From Echria macrotheca (lineage: Eukaryota > Ascomycota > Sordariomycetes > Sordariales > Schizotheciaceae), in contig MU839828.1 in the NCBI GenBank assembly GCA_030411725.1, positions 186,001-250,000 on the forward strand: 64,000 bases of DNA. Direction: 5' to 3'. Below, one piece after another: positions 11,101 to 20,493 of this stretch (position 1 is the stretch's first letter; each line of letters begins with the position of its first letter). The translations under genes were made by a program, and so were the position numbers. The notes below the pieces were generated by a model that did not search any database, was not told the origin of the DNA, and worked only from the letters and a program-made list of their open reading frames with translations.

Positions 11101-13442
11101 ATGGCTTCGGGTACGGACATGCCAATGGATTCGCCGTTTCACTCGATGACCACACCTCGGACGGAGCGCGTCGGTTCCCGGCTGGTTAAACACCAAAGAT
11201 TCACCTCCCTTCAGGCCAACAAGACACGGTTCAATTCAAGGCAGACGGGAATCATGTCATCCCACGACAGCCTAGGCAGGCACCATGGAAGGCTCACAGC
11301 GCGACCGGCCAGCTTCTGCAGCGATCTCACCCCTCAACCGGGTCTTGCTGCCGACGCGGAAGGGGCAGACATTCCGGTGTCGGACGCAAGGCCGTTCTCG
11401 ACCGAGGTTTACGAAGAACATCCCCTCAACACCAGGCCGCAGCGCTTCTCATGTCAGTCCAGCTCCAAGGATTCGGGGGTCGTCATGGACAATGACGACG
11501 GGTCCATGCCGCCGCAGTCCTACTTTGACTTTAGCGACGACGAGATGAACGACGACGGGAATGGCGAGACTGACGCAATGTTTGTGCCTCTGGCTCCTTT
11601 TCTCTGTTCTGTATCACTGACAGGCCCTACTACCCAGCGCCGCATGGGACGATCAGAACAACGAGCGGAGCGAAGCCGAGGGGACTCCAGCCGAAGAACC
11701 CTCGCCGGGTGAGCAGGCCAGCACAAGCCCCAGCGACGACCTCGACGAAGATGACGACGAAGTCGTGACCGTAGTCCAAGACGTCTTGGATGGCGAGGTC
11801 GACAAGATCCTCAGCTTTGCGCTGCAGCTGCTGCACGGGCTGGAGCTGGCCAACCTTGGCCAGGGGAGCAAGCGAGAGTTGTGTCGAAGCCTCACCCTGG
11901 ACTTTGCCGAGACCTTAGCCCGCGTGGTTGAAGACACGGACGATAACTCCAGCAACAACTACCAGTCGGCATCACCGGAGCCATCGGCGAGGGCAGCGAG
12001 TACTGGGACCCGCGGCAATGCAACGGAGCCATCTGACGACCCGTCTCTGGGGGCGACCCGCGATGGGGACTCGGTTGATACCTCGATGCGGCCGAGTAGC
12101 GGCGGGGGGGCAGACGTGGCAGTGGCTACCGACTCAAGAAAGCGCGCCCGCGGGGAGAATGTGCGTCTCCGCTGTCCATTTCGGGCCCAGAACCAGCTTC
12201 GGTTCAATGTACGAGACCACCCCGGGTGCTCGCTCACGTCGTTTCCTTGCATGGCAGACCTAAGGCATGTCACCCCTCACAGATATTATCCCTCGAGTAC
12301 CTTGCTAATAATTCCTCCAGGCAACACGTCGTCAAGAAGCACCGCCGCGATGACCCGAACAAATTCGTGTGCCCACGATGCAACGAGGTGTTTGAAACCA
12401 GGGGCGAACAGCAGCAGCACGCCAAGCGGCCACAGTCCTGCATCAGCAAGTCCATCAACCACGAAGATGGCGTCGATGGCGAAACGATCACCAGAATTCT
12501 CGCCCGGAACCGGGAATCCAGCCGCGGCGAGATTTCAATCGAGGCACAATGGGCAGAGCTTTGGGGCTTGGTGTTTCCCGACACTGCGAGCGAAGATATT
12601 CCCATTTACAGTGAGTGTCCGGGACCCATCCTGCTACATTGTATGGTATCGGCTGACCCCCACCAGCCTACCACGTCGTGATGGAAGACAGCGACCTGGA
12701 AGCCGAGTATCGAGGCCTGCTGCCCATCCTCGCCGACGACCTGTTGGAGCGGGGCTACTTCCTCCACGACCCCAGCCTGGACATGCGGACGGTGCTCGCC
12801 GACAACTTTAACATGGCCTTTCAAAACTGCCGCATGCGAGCCAAAAACATGGAGCACACCAACCGCCAGACGTCCAACCCGCGCGCTAAACGCCCCGCCG
12901 GCGCCTTGTCCCGCTACGCCGCCCGGTCCCGGGACTCGGCTATTGGCACCGACACGTCCTCGGTGTACATCTCCATGTCGCCGCGCCTTTCCCACCCGGC
13001 GCCGGGTCATAGCTACAATCTCCTGCCCACGTCACTCCGGCTGCCGTCCCAGCCGCCCCTGTACCCAAACTACGGTGCCGATCCAAACAGCCACCAGTCC
13101 ATCTCGCCCGGTGTGGCGCACGCCGGAGCACTACCCACGTCCGAACAGGATCTGGCCTGGATGGGCACGGGGTTTCCCCGGCCGCCGTCCGACCTGGGGC
13201 TGGATTTCATTGTCCCGGTTCCCCATGCCGGCCACGGCCAAGCACCCGGCCTTCACGACCAGCACTTTTCGCCGGCGTACACGCAGACCATGCGATACGA
13301 CAGCCGGCGTTTCGCGAGACAGGGACCTGCCATGCAGGTGGACACCTCGGGGTTTGGTTCCGAGCTTGGGCAGTTTGCGGGTGCAGGGAACGTTCAGCAG
13401 GCACCGGACGCGGAGGGGCTGGGGGATGGGTATTTCTCGTGA
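11101..13442 (+). CDS. Zinc-knuckle (C2H2-like) family protein, copy 1
   Basis: Predicted exons 11101-11583, 11624-12264, 12321-12610 and 12667-13442 give 729 aa. Intron 1 is very short (40 bases). Intron 2 (12265-12320) uses a GC..AG border, with donor AAG|GCATGT. The two-part zinc region begins at about residue 345: CPFRAQNQLRF, a cysteine, DLRQHVVKKHRR spanning the GC-AG junction, then CPRC and HAKRPQSC. It is followed by the family signature W-x2-L-W-x-L-V-F-P. A long acidic, Ser-rich N-terminus and a Pro-rich C-terminus look disordered. The same CPFY..C..HLxRxH..CxxC..H..C plus W..I(F/W)..LFP layout recurs in the genes at 20494, 24073, 26622 and 41924. The family is probably nuclear, but no DNA target or role is known to me. 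Confidence 0.75.
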
Positions 13443-13883
13443 AGATTCAGGCACCCTGATGGGCTAGGCGGTAGTAATGCAGGTGCAAGACATCTTAGAC
13501 TCTTTGTTTACTTGCAGACAACTAAGTTAAAGACAACTTAGTTAGGAAGATAAAGGCATTTAAAAACAAAGGAATAAAATAAATATAAATAGATCTAGCC
13601 TAACTAGCTCCGGCTAAGCTAGTACTACTAATCAACATATAATATATTCCCTATAGAGAACTTATATTCCCACAGTCATACAAGCTTGTAATTTAACTTG
13701 AGTATAAAACCAAATGTAAGCTTCTCGTATACCTACGTTTCGTAGGTTTTAAAGGCCTAATCGGACCCTTTAAAGGGTCCGATTGTAATAAAGAGGTAGG
13801 GATAGGCTGCAATGGCTGGCAATCGTAGTTAATTGCGTGGTGCAGAATTGAAAGGAAGGATCCCACAACTGGATCTGAGAAAT
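13443..13883. other. AT-rich island
   Basis: The stretch is markedly A/T- and TA-rich compared with its surroundings and has many in-frame stops. It looks like a decayed, possibly RIP-mutated sequence lying between an active gene and a pseudogene. It contains a perfect 26-base palindrome. Confidence 0.5.
13759..13784. repeat. Perfect 26-base palindrome
   Basis: Two 13-base arms, AATCGGACCCTTT and its exact complement, meet with no spacer. It sits in the AT-rich island, 100 bases from a pseudogene. It could be the edge of a miniature element or a cruciform-forming site. Confidence 0.7.
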
Positions 13884-14416
13884 CTATCTTAGGGCTGGAG
13901 CCTCGGGTCTGACTCCTCTATCGAGAAACAGTGGGATAAGACCGTGGTGCCCGAATCGGAGCGCGAGATTTAACGCTGACTCCGCTTCACCGTGGTCTAA
14001 CCCTGCGCATTCCATCTTGGCTCCACGGTCAAGAAACAACCTCACTAGACCTTCATCCCCCACAGAGACTGCGATACCCAACGCTGTCTGTTTCTCTTTA
14101 TACAACGTCCTGGACTCAATGTCGGCCCCACGGTCAAGAAGCAACCTGGCCACACCCTCACGTTTCATCCTGGTCGCGGCATGTAACGCCGTATCGAATC
14201 CCCCAAAATCACCGCTCCGTGACTCGATGTTGGCCCCATGATCGAGCAGTAGTCGCACAGCACATTCATTGCCGTCCGGCAGGAGCTCCGCAGCAACGGC
14301 ACTGCGCCTTCTCTTTTACATGTACCCACATGTGTCGCGCCAAGTGATTTTCGGAGCTAAAACAGGATAGGCAGCCGTTGCTTGGGCACGGGTACTGCCT
14401 AACATGCCATCTTTTG
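13884..14416 (-). pseudogene. Remnant of a C2H2 zinc-finger plus ankyrin-repeat gene
   Basis: Reading leftwards from 14416, one frame encodes a C2H2 finger (CPSNGC, then HLARHMWVH) followed by KEKAQCRCCG and a stop. One frame over, the sequence continues as about three ankyrin repeats (RLLLDHGANIES, ARLLLDRGADIES, RLFLDRGAK) up to a stop at 13884. The two frames overlap near 14275-14315, and I see no GT..AG pair to join them. A frameshift in a formerly continuous C2H2-ankyrin gene is the simplest reading. There is no ATG at the start of the ankyrin frame. Confidence 0.65.
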
Positions 14417-14667
14417 TGGCTGCTAGATGACCGTTAGCGCCAAGATTCGTGTGGCAACCAGATCCAAGCTACGGTAATTGCTCCGCTAATAGTAAACCCC
14501 GTACTCAGTGCCTGACCTCATGAAAATGTGAGAGTCAAGCCCAGGGAAACCATAAATTGATCAAGTCTATCTAGCTAAGCCGCCTCTAATCCTTGGCATC
14601 CTCTTAACCGTATATGAAAACCCTGCATCATGTATCTCGCAGCTTCGTCGACCCTTGAACTGTGGCA

Positions 14668-17052
14668 TTAACCACCCTTCACGGTGCTGAACTTCCCACC
14701 TCTTCTCCGCACTTGCCCATTGCGTCGTCTAAACCAAACGGCAAGAATCGCGGCGAGGATCATAGCTGAGCCGACAATCCAAAGCTGTATTGCTAGTGAG
14801 GCCGTGTGCGGTGTATCGACAGGCTCACTGGCACCACCAGTTCCAGCTAGTAGAGGCGAAAGCACCGATGGTACTGTGGCTGACGGTTCGGAGGCCGGTC
14901 CCAGCATAGGAGTCGCCTGGGCCTCCGTTCCCCAGTCTAAGATGGACGTATCGCACCCTCGTTGTGCGCAGCCAATGGCCGACCAGCTCTCAAACGAGGA
15001 AGGGTGGCTTTGGTAGATGGTCGTGGTGCAGCAGTCTAGGGAAGTGCCAGAGCAAATAGAAGCCGAACCGTCGATCCCGGTGGCCGTGCTTGCGTGGCAT
15101 GACGTGAAGAACTTGCAGCTTTGCGCGGATGGGCAGCACGCTGCCCACGTGCCGTGGGTTGCGCGTGTGGAGCCGGGGTCGCATGACCATGTTCTCGCCG
15201 TTTCGGAGCATTTCGTTTCGGGCAGCTCCTCAACAGTCTGCGTGGGTAAGCCCGAGGCCTTGGTCTTCTGAGAGCTTTGGTCTGCGATCACCGTTTTCCC
15301 GGTGGCTGCCTCGACGTACAACCGGAGGCTCGCAGTGAACTCATCGGTCACCTTGGTGAGCAAGTCATCCACGAAGTCCATCCCGTCGCAAATCTCCCGA
15401 AATCTCTCGTGGACAGCGTCTGCCCCAGCATCTCTTGCAGGCCCTTGCGGTGCAAGCACCAGCTGGCGCACTTGGTTGGCCAAGGTGCTCACGGCGGTAG
15501 CATCAGACTGTAAGGGTTCCTCGAACTGCTCGTCTTGACCGCTAAGTCCAAGCCGAAAATCGTGCATAAAAGCGAGGGTGTGGTTTAGGTGCTCCAGCTT
15601 CCGCGTGACCATATACCGACGACCAAGGATGTCGCAAAATAACCGCTCGCACTTCCCCCGTTCCACATAAAAGGGGAGTTTTTCCTCTGACATGTAATCA
15701 GCACCGGAGTACCGTACGGGATGTGCTTCATAACCCGAGATTTTCCTCCAGAGGTGAAGGTAGGCATATTGAAGCACATTCTTGATCTCGTCCTCTGAAG
15801 TGAGTGCGTAAGCAAGCTGCCGCGAGATCTGTAAGTGCCGCAACAAGATTTCGCCACGTCCCGGGTCCGAGACTGGATAGAAGCCAAAAAGACTGAGGTT
15901 GGAGAGGTGAAGCGCTTCATGCAAGTTCGAAATATTGTGCAACGCTGAGTATCGGACTCCGTAGAGCTGCGCAAGGTGGCTCAGCGCCGTGGGCCTATGT
16001 ATTCTGCTGGATCCAACCATCCCTATGTCCTCTAACCCGGTTTGGATCTGCATGATGGCATCGTCAAGATATTCAAGCTCGCCCCCGCTGTTATAGATTA
16101 GCGCCGCCATAAAGCCCAGCTGAAGCTTTGCTTCGCTATGTAGCTCAGACCCCGGAGGTACAGCAGACTGCATTTCCTGGATCAACTTAGCAGCCTCCTC
16201 GCGATCTCCCATGCTCCCAGTGATGAAGGCTTTGCTAATCAGCACATTTGTCAGACGGTGAAGTGAGTCGAAGTAGGTCTCGCTCCCCACAGACGTGTTC
16301 GTCCGAATGCCTTGGATACACTCAACCACCTCATTCAGGATGTCCACCACCCTATTTTGATGGGTATCTGCGGCGCCGGCCCGCATCAATAGCTCTCCAA
16401 AGTGGCTGAGAGCGGCTATATTGTTGATCAAGACGCTCCGGTGCGCTTCCGGATCTCGTTCGCCAAGTCCTGTCGTTTCAGCCTGCTGTTTAGCCAGCCG
16501 GCCAAAACGTACAGCTTCGTTGATGTCATGGTCTGAGTTTGAAAAAAGAAACATCGACAGGTAGGTGTTCGAAAGGGAACTGAGATACTCCGTCTGGCGG
16601 GGAGAGTCGGGGGGGAGTCGGTTCAAGGTGGTCTCGTACTGCTCAATGGCTTCTTGGAGATACCAGGTGTTGTAACTACCGCTGTGCGCGTATTTTTGGA
16701 CGAAGAGTTCGGCCAGCCCTATGCGCGCCTCGAGTTCATCCTCGGTGATGAAATCACTGGTCGCAACCATCTCGCCAAGGCGGTGTTTGACGATCGAAAT
16801 GTTAGGGAAATCGTCGATTGGGATACGCTGTATCTCGGACGCGACATCGTCCACAAGACGCTTGAGCGAATAAGAAGGCACCATGTTTGGTTGCAGGTAT
16901 CGATTCAACAAGGTCAAGTAATGAGCCAATATTGGAAAGCACGCATGGCCCAGGGAAACATGGGTGGCAAGCAAGAGAAATAAGAACGTCGCCAAGCCGT
17001 AAGGCAACTCCAGGCACCCATCGCATAAGACGAGCTTGGGGTCGCCAGCCAT
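14668..17052 (-). CDS. TPR protein with Cys-rich segment and C-terminal membrane helix
   Basis: One uninterrupted frame of 794 codons from the first ATG; a later ATG at 16884 would skip a hydrophobic N-terminal stretch. Residues about 60-550 are helical with tetratricopeptide character (for example LQEAIEQYETTLNRLPP and NEAVRFGRLAKQQAE). A segment rich in cysteine follows (about 625-715, with CSETARTWSCDPG, AACCPSAQSC and LDCCTTTIYQ), then a Ser/Pro linker. One transmembrane helix (about 750-775) and a basic RRR tail finish the protein. Cys-rich plus helix modules are typical of fungal surface proteins, while TPR arrays are normally cytosolic, so the combination is odd. It may be a true fusion or two genes merged by a lost intron or stop. 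Function unknown. Confidence 0.65.
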   Translation of the reverse strand: MAGDPKLVLCDGCLELPYGLATFLFLLLATHVSLGHACFPILAHYLTLLNRYLQPNMVPSYSLKRLVDDVASEIQRIPIDDFPNISIVKHRLGEMVATSDFITEDELEARIGLAELFVQKYAHSGSYNTWYLQEAIEQYETTLNRLPPDSPRQTEYLSSLSNTYLSMFLFSNSDHDINEAVRFGRLAKQQAETTGLGERDPEAHRSVLINNIAALSHFGELLMRAGAADTHQNRVVDILNEVVECIQGIRTNTSVGSETYFDSLHRLTNVLISKAFITGSMGDREEAAKLIQEMQSAVPPGSELHSEAKLQLGFMAALIYNSGGELEYLDDAIMQIQTGLEDIGMVGSSRIHRPTALSHLAQLYGVRYSALHNISNLHEALHLSNLSLFGFYPVSDPGRGEILLRHLQISRQLAYALTSEDEIKNVLQYAYLHLWRKISGYEAHPVRYSGADYMSEEKLPFYVERGKCERLFCDILGRRYMVTRKLEHLNHTLAFMHDFRLGLSGQDEQFEEPLQSDATAVSTLANQVRQLVLAPQGPARDAGADAVHERFREICDGMDFVDDLLTKVTDEFTASLRLYVEAATGKTVIADQSSQKTKASGLPTQTVEELPETKCSETARTWSCDPGSTRATHGTWAACCPSAQSCKFFTSCHASTATGIDGSASICSGTSLDCCTTTIYQSHPSSFESWSAIGCAQRGCDTSILDWGTEAQATPMLGPASEPSATVPSVLSPLLAGTGGASEPVDTPHTASLAIQLWIVGSAMILAAILAVWFRRRNGQVRRRGGKFSTVKGG

Positions 17053-17958
17053 CCATTTAATTTCATGGGCGGCGCAGCGTGGGCCCACCGGTGATAATCT
17101 CCGACAACGCGCCCGGGCACTGACCTGTAATTTTAAATATTGGATAGTTACCTATCTTGCAGAAAGGCAGGCTTAATTGATCCAGTGCTCAAGAATGGCC
17201 ACGATCCATATTTTTTCTCGTGAGTCCGAGGTCCTTGCAAGACCATAACTTGAGCTAATCTGTAAGCATCTCCAAAGCCTGCCATAAGATTCTCTGGGAT
17301 TAAGGCGTATCCATTGGCGAGGGGCTTGATCATCCTTGCTGAGTATCGCTAGGTAATCCGCATTGCAAAAGATATGTTCGATAACGCTGTACAACCGTTG
17401 TGATCACTACCAGAGCGATGAGAAAGGCGGGAGCCGTAATTGCTTGATTTCCTGCCTCTCTAGCCAAGCCAGAGGCCCATATTTTGGTGTTTCTAAGTGT
17501 ACGAACTACCTAGGTAGATTGCCGGATCGTGGCTGGTCGACAGGATGATCGCCACACTTGCCAGCCAGGGCCACGATCCACTCCGTGGATTGTACCCTCC
17601 TTTTTGACAATGCCCATCTCTTGAGGATTTTACCGAAGAGACGTTTCTTGGCACGGGGAATCCGAGGTTTTCCAAAGATATAGTCTTGGTCTCCCGAATC
17701 GGGTACAAGGACCGCCAACAGAGGCGTTTCGACTTGCATCTAAGGTGCTTGCTTTCGGCCGCTGGCTGCTGGGAAACCGACGTAAAACTTGCGATTCGCA
17801 ACAAGATGTCGAGTCAATAGTTCTTAATGCTGGCTATATGAGCTTAGTTGTATAAATGTCATTCCTGATTCGATCAATATGGTAATAAATACTGATTCTT
17901 GGCGTCTTATTTCACATTATTACTTAACGTAGCTCCTCGAGCAAATTAGGAATACCTT
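17053..17958. other. Intergenic stretch
   Basis: No gene seen. The sequence is moderately AT-rich towards 17820-17950 and has one CTACCTAGGTAG palindrome at 17506-17517. Confidence 0.5.
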
Positions 17959-18162
17959 GGAGATTTTGTTAAAGGCGGGGGGCAGCATACACGAGCACTT
18001 TACAAGCTATCGGTCATTCATAAGCAGAGGGGTTTACACATCGAGGGCATTGCTGCCAAGGAGGAGCTTCTCAAGCTGCGTGCCAAGTTCAAGCCTGAAC
18101 TTGAGGAGAAGCCCTTTGAGAAGTCTGAATCCGCAAATTTATGTCTTTGGATGCTGTGGTAA
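17959..18162 (+). pseudogene. Coding-like gene fragment
   Basis: A 67-codon open stretch without a start codon encodes a charged helical peptide (GIAAKEELLKLRAKFKPELE, then EKPFEKSE) before a TAA. The amino-acid texture is protein-like, but I cannot name the family. It sits among other gene debris and next to AT-rich sequence, so I treat it as a fragment. Confidence 0.3.
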
Positions 18163-18226
18163 AATGAAAGACATCACGAACTCGATATTCTCCAGATACA
18201 AACATTAGAAACAGCTACCTCTGTGG

Positions 18227-18632
18227 CTACCTCTCTCCTTGTCCAACTTCCCTCTATACCAAATTCAAATAGAAAAGCAATAGCCAATGGGTGGCCCACG
18301 TGGGTAGTAGCAGGCGCAACAATTAACGCTGAGGCATCCCGCAAGGGAGAGGCAAGGGAACTTACTAAGCAGACCCGTTTGTAGAGCTCCGCACCCTCGG
18401 CGAAGACCGCGTCTCCCAGCCTCGGAGCAGGAGAGGGGGTCGTCTTCGATGTCGGCCAATTCTGGGGGAATGTATGCTTGATGCCATCGCTCGGGTACAG
18501 AAGCTTGTCCAGGTCCGTGATGAGGCGTCCGTCGATACCGTTGCCAGCGGCAGCCAGGGCGGCGACTGACGCCGGGGATGCCGTGATTGTCGAGGAGGTC
18601 GTGTGAGGCGGAGCGGAAGGGTCAGTGGGCAT
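18227..18632 (-). CDS. Small hypothetical protein
   Basis: ATG at 18632, a first exon of 89 codons to 18366, then a GTAAGT donor and a TATAG acceptor at 18254-18255. A second exon of eight codons ends in TAG, giving about 97 aa. The visible sequence includes DGRLITDLDKLLYPSDGIKH and GDAVFAEGAELYKRVCL, which looks like a conserved fungal protein, but I do not recognise it. Without the intron the frame stays open to 18174. A fragment of a larger gene is equally possible given the decayed sequences around it. Confidence 0.35.
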
Positions 18633-19513
18633 AGCGGTCGGTGGTTACATCGTTAGTAGCGGTCTTGTTGCTGGTCTCTGGTGGAGCTGAGACAACCTGT
18701 TTCGGAGAGTTTGTATTAGTAGGTACGTGATGAGGGGAGTGTTTTGAAGCGTTTCTGCTTAGGGTGGCACCGCACCAGCGAGGGAAGAGATGTAGATAAG
18801 AGTCATGGAAGGTTATTGTCTTGTTTGATGGATTGTGTGAGATGGATTGAAGATGCGACGGATTGGGTTTGTTCAACTTCCATACCTAATTGAAAGAGAC
18901 CTAGGTCTTTTATGCCTTAGTTTGAAGAAGTCGAGATTTAGCTCTTTCAGTAACAAACTGGTCGCTCCGTGCAATGAATCTTATGCCCTGGCTATTCATT
19001 GCCTACACCCATATATGTCGTTCGTTGCTGTCAAGGTCCAAAGGCGCAAGAAAACGCCTTGCATTTCCTCTCTCAGAGGGGAAAGTACAGCTACCCAACA
19101 ACCCTTTGCTAACGCATGAGAAATTCCAATCCATCGCAATGTCCTCAGGGTGGTTTCTAAAAGAAGCGAGAATGCCGGAGTACAAGAACCATTGTGGTGT
19201 AGTAGCAAGCGGCGGTCCGTCAGTGAGAGGCGGACAGGAATATCTCTGCTGGTGTGATAGGAGCTTGAAACGGGATGTATTTGTCACCAGGATAACCAAC
19301 CGCACCGCTTCAGCCAATAGCCAATCCGAGCTGGCGACCGTCCACATGGCTACCTACTGAGGGAGATAGACCCAGCCCTGGTGTTTTGTTGGCTCGTATA
19401 TGTCAAGCTCGTCTGCATCCCTAAGCTTATAATCAGCATCCTACCCAACATTGTAACGTTCTCATTTTCCCTCGTCAGCGGAGAGCATCAAGCATAAAAC
19501 AGAAGATACGACT
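18633..19513. other. Intergenic stretch
   Basis: Nothing supportable as a gene. Short frames overlap on both strands without motifs. Confidence 0.5.
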
Positions 19514-20069
19514 ATGCAAAACACCACGACGACCGACCTGGATGACCATAAACAAACTCCAAAAATGGCCGAGCAAGGCGTGATAGACAATCTCGACAAC
19601 CAACAGACCGTCGCGCCTCAGCCGGAACAGCCGAAAGACTCTGACTTGGACCCAGTCTAGCTAGAACTAAGTCTCATTCTGCGTAATCTCAAGCACGATC
19701 TGAACCTCATGGGTGTCTTTTCTCTGGGAAAGGACGGCGTCATGAGATCGCTGACGGCCGATCGCTGAATTGTTGATGCTGTCAGACCTACGCCGGTCAG
19801 ATCGCAACGTTCCTCAAGCGTTACCCTCCAGACTACAGAGAGCCATACGGTCCGGATGTGGACGCGGATGGAACCTGGTGCCGAAGGAGCAGTGCTTTGC
19901 GCCGGACAAGTCGCTGCTACCTAAGGCTCTGGGCCAGCAGAAGGTGGAGAAGATGGAAAGGAAGAGACGTGAGGAGCAAGGCACTCACGAGGAGACGCTC
20001 AAAGTACTTGAGGGGGAGGGCGTGAAACTTGCGGAGCCAGGGGTATTTGGCCTGGATAGTATGAAGTGA
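19514..20069 (+). pseudogene. Decayed gene of unknown function
   Basis: It begins with ATG and 48 codons (MQNTTTTDLDDHKQTPKMAE), then TAG at 19658. The same frame continues as protein-like sequence (LRNLKHDLNLMGVFSLGKDG) to a second stop at about 19765. Coherence then resumes in another frame (QIATFLKRYPPDYREPYGPD). It switches again to end as VPKEQCFAPDKSLLPKALGQ, a charged helix and TGA at 20067. At least two stops and two frame changes in one colinear protein indicate a pseudogene. Confidence 0.55.
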
Positions 20070-20493
20070 TCTCTTGAGCGTGGTCATCGGGTATAAATCG
20101 AGGGTTTTCCAGCCTCCGAAAGTGTCTATCTCGATATGTATCATAATTAGTACATATCACTTTACCATTTTCAAACTTTGACTTTACCTCCTCAGTCTAG
20201 TCACCCAGATGTAGGTCCGGCTCATCAGGCTGACACCCCATCAACCAACGGTACAAGAATCGAAGTTCCACACCTCGCTGTGTTGTCTACGATATTCAGA
20301 TCGATGATTTTAAGTCTACAGAAAACCACACGCCGTGCACAAGTCCAGGAAAAGGAGACAAAGCTATGTACCGCTGGGAGAGGAACCTCAACTAGAGCGT
20401 TTAGCAAGCCGATTAGATACAAAAGCACACGTATCCAGCGCGTAAATCATGGGATTGCACCACCATGCTCGAGCAACCTCTCGCACGAGGAGC
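20070..20493. other. Short intergenic stretch
   Basis: No gene seen. It lies between the decayed gene and the 3' end of the zinc-knuckle gene on the minus strand. Confidence 0.5.
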
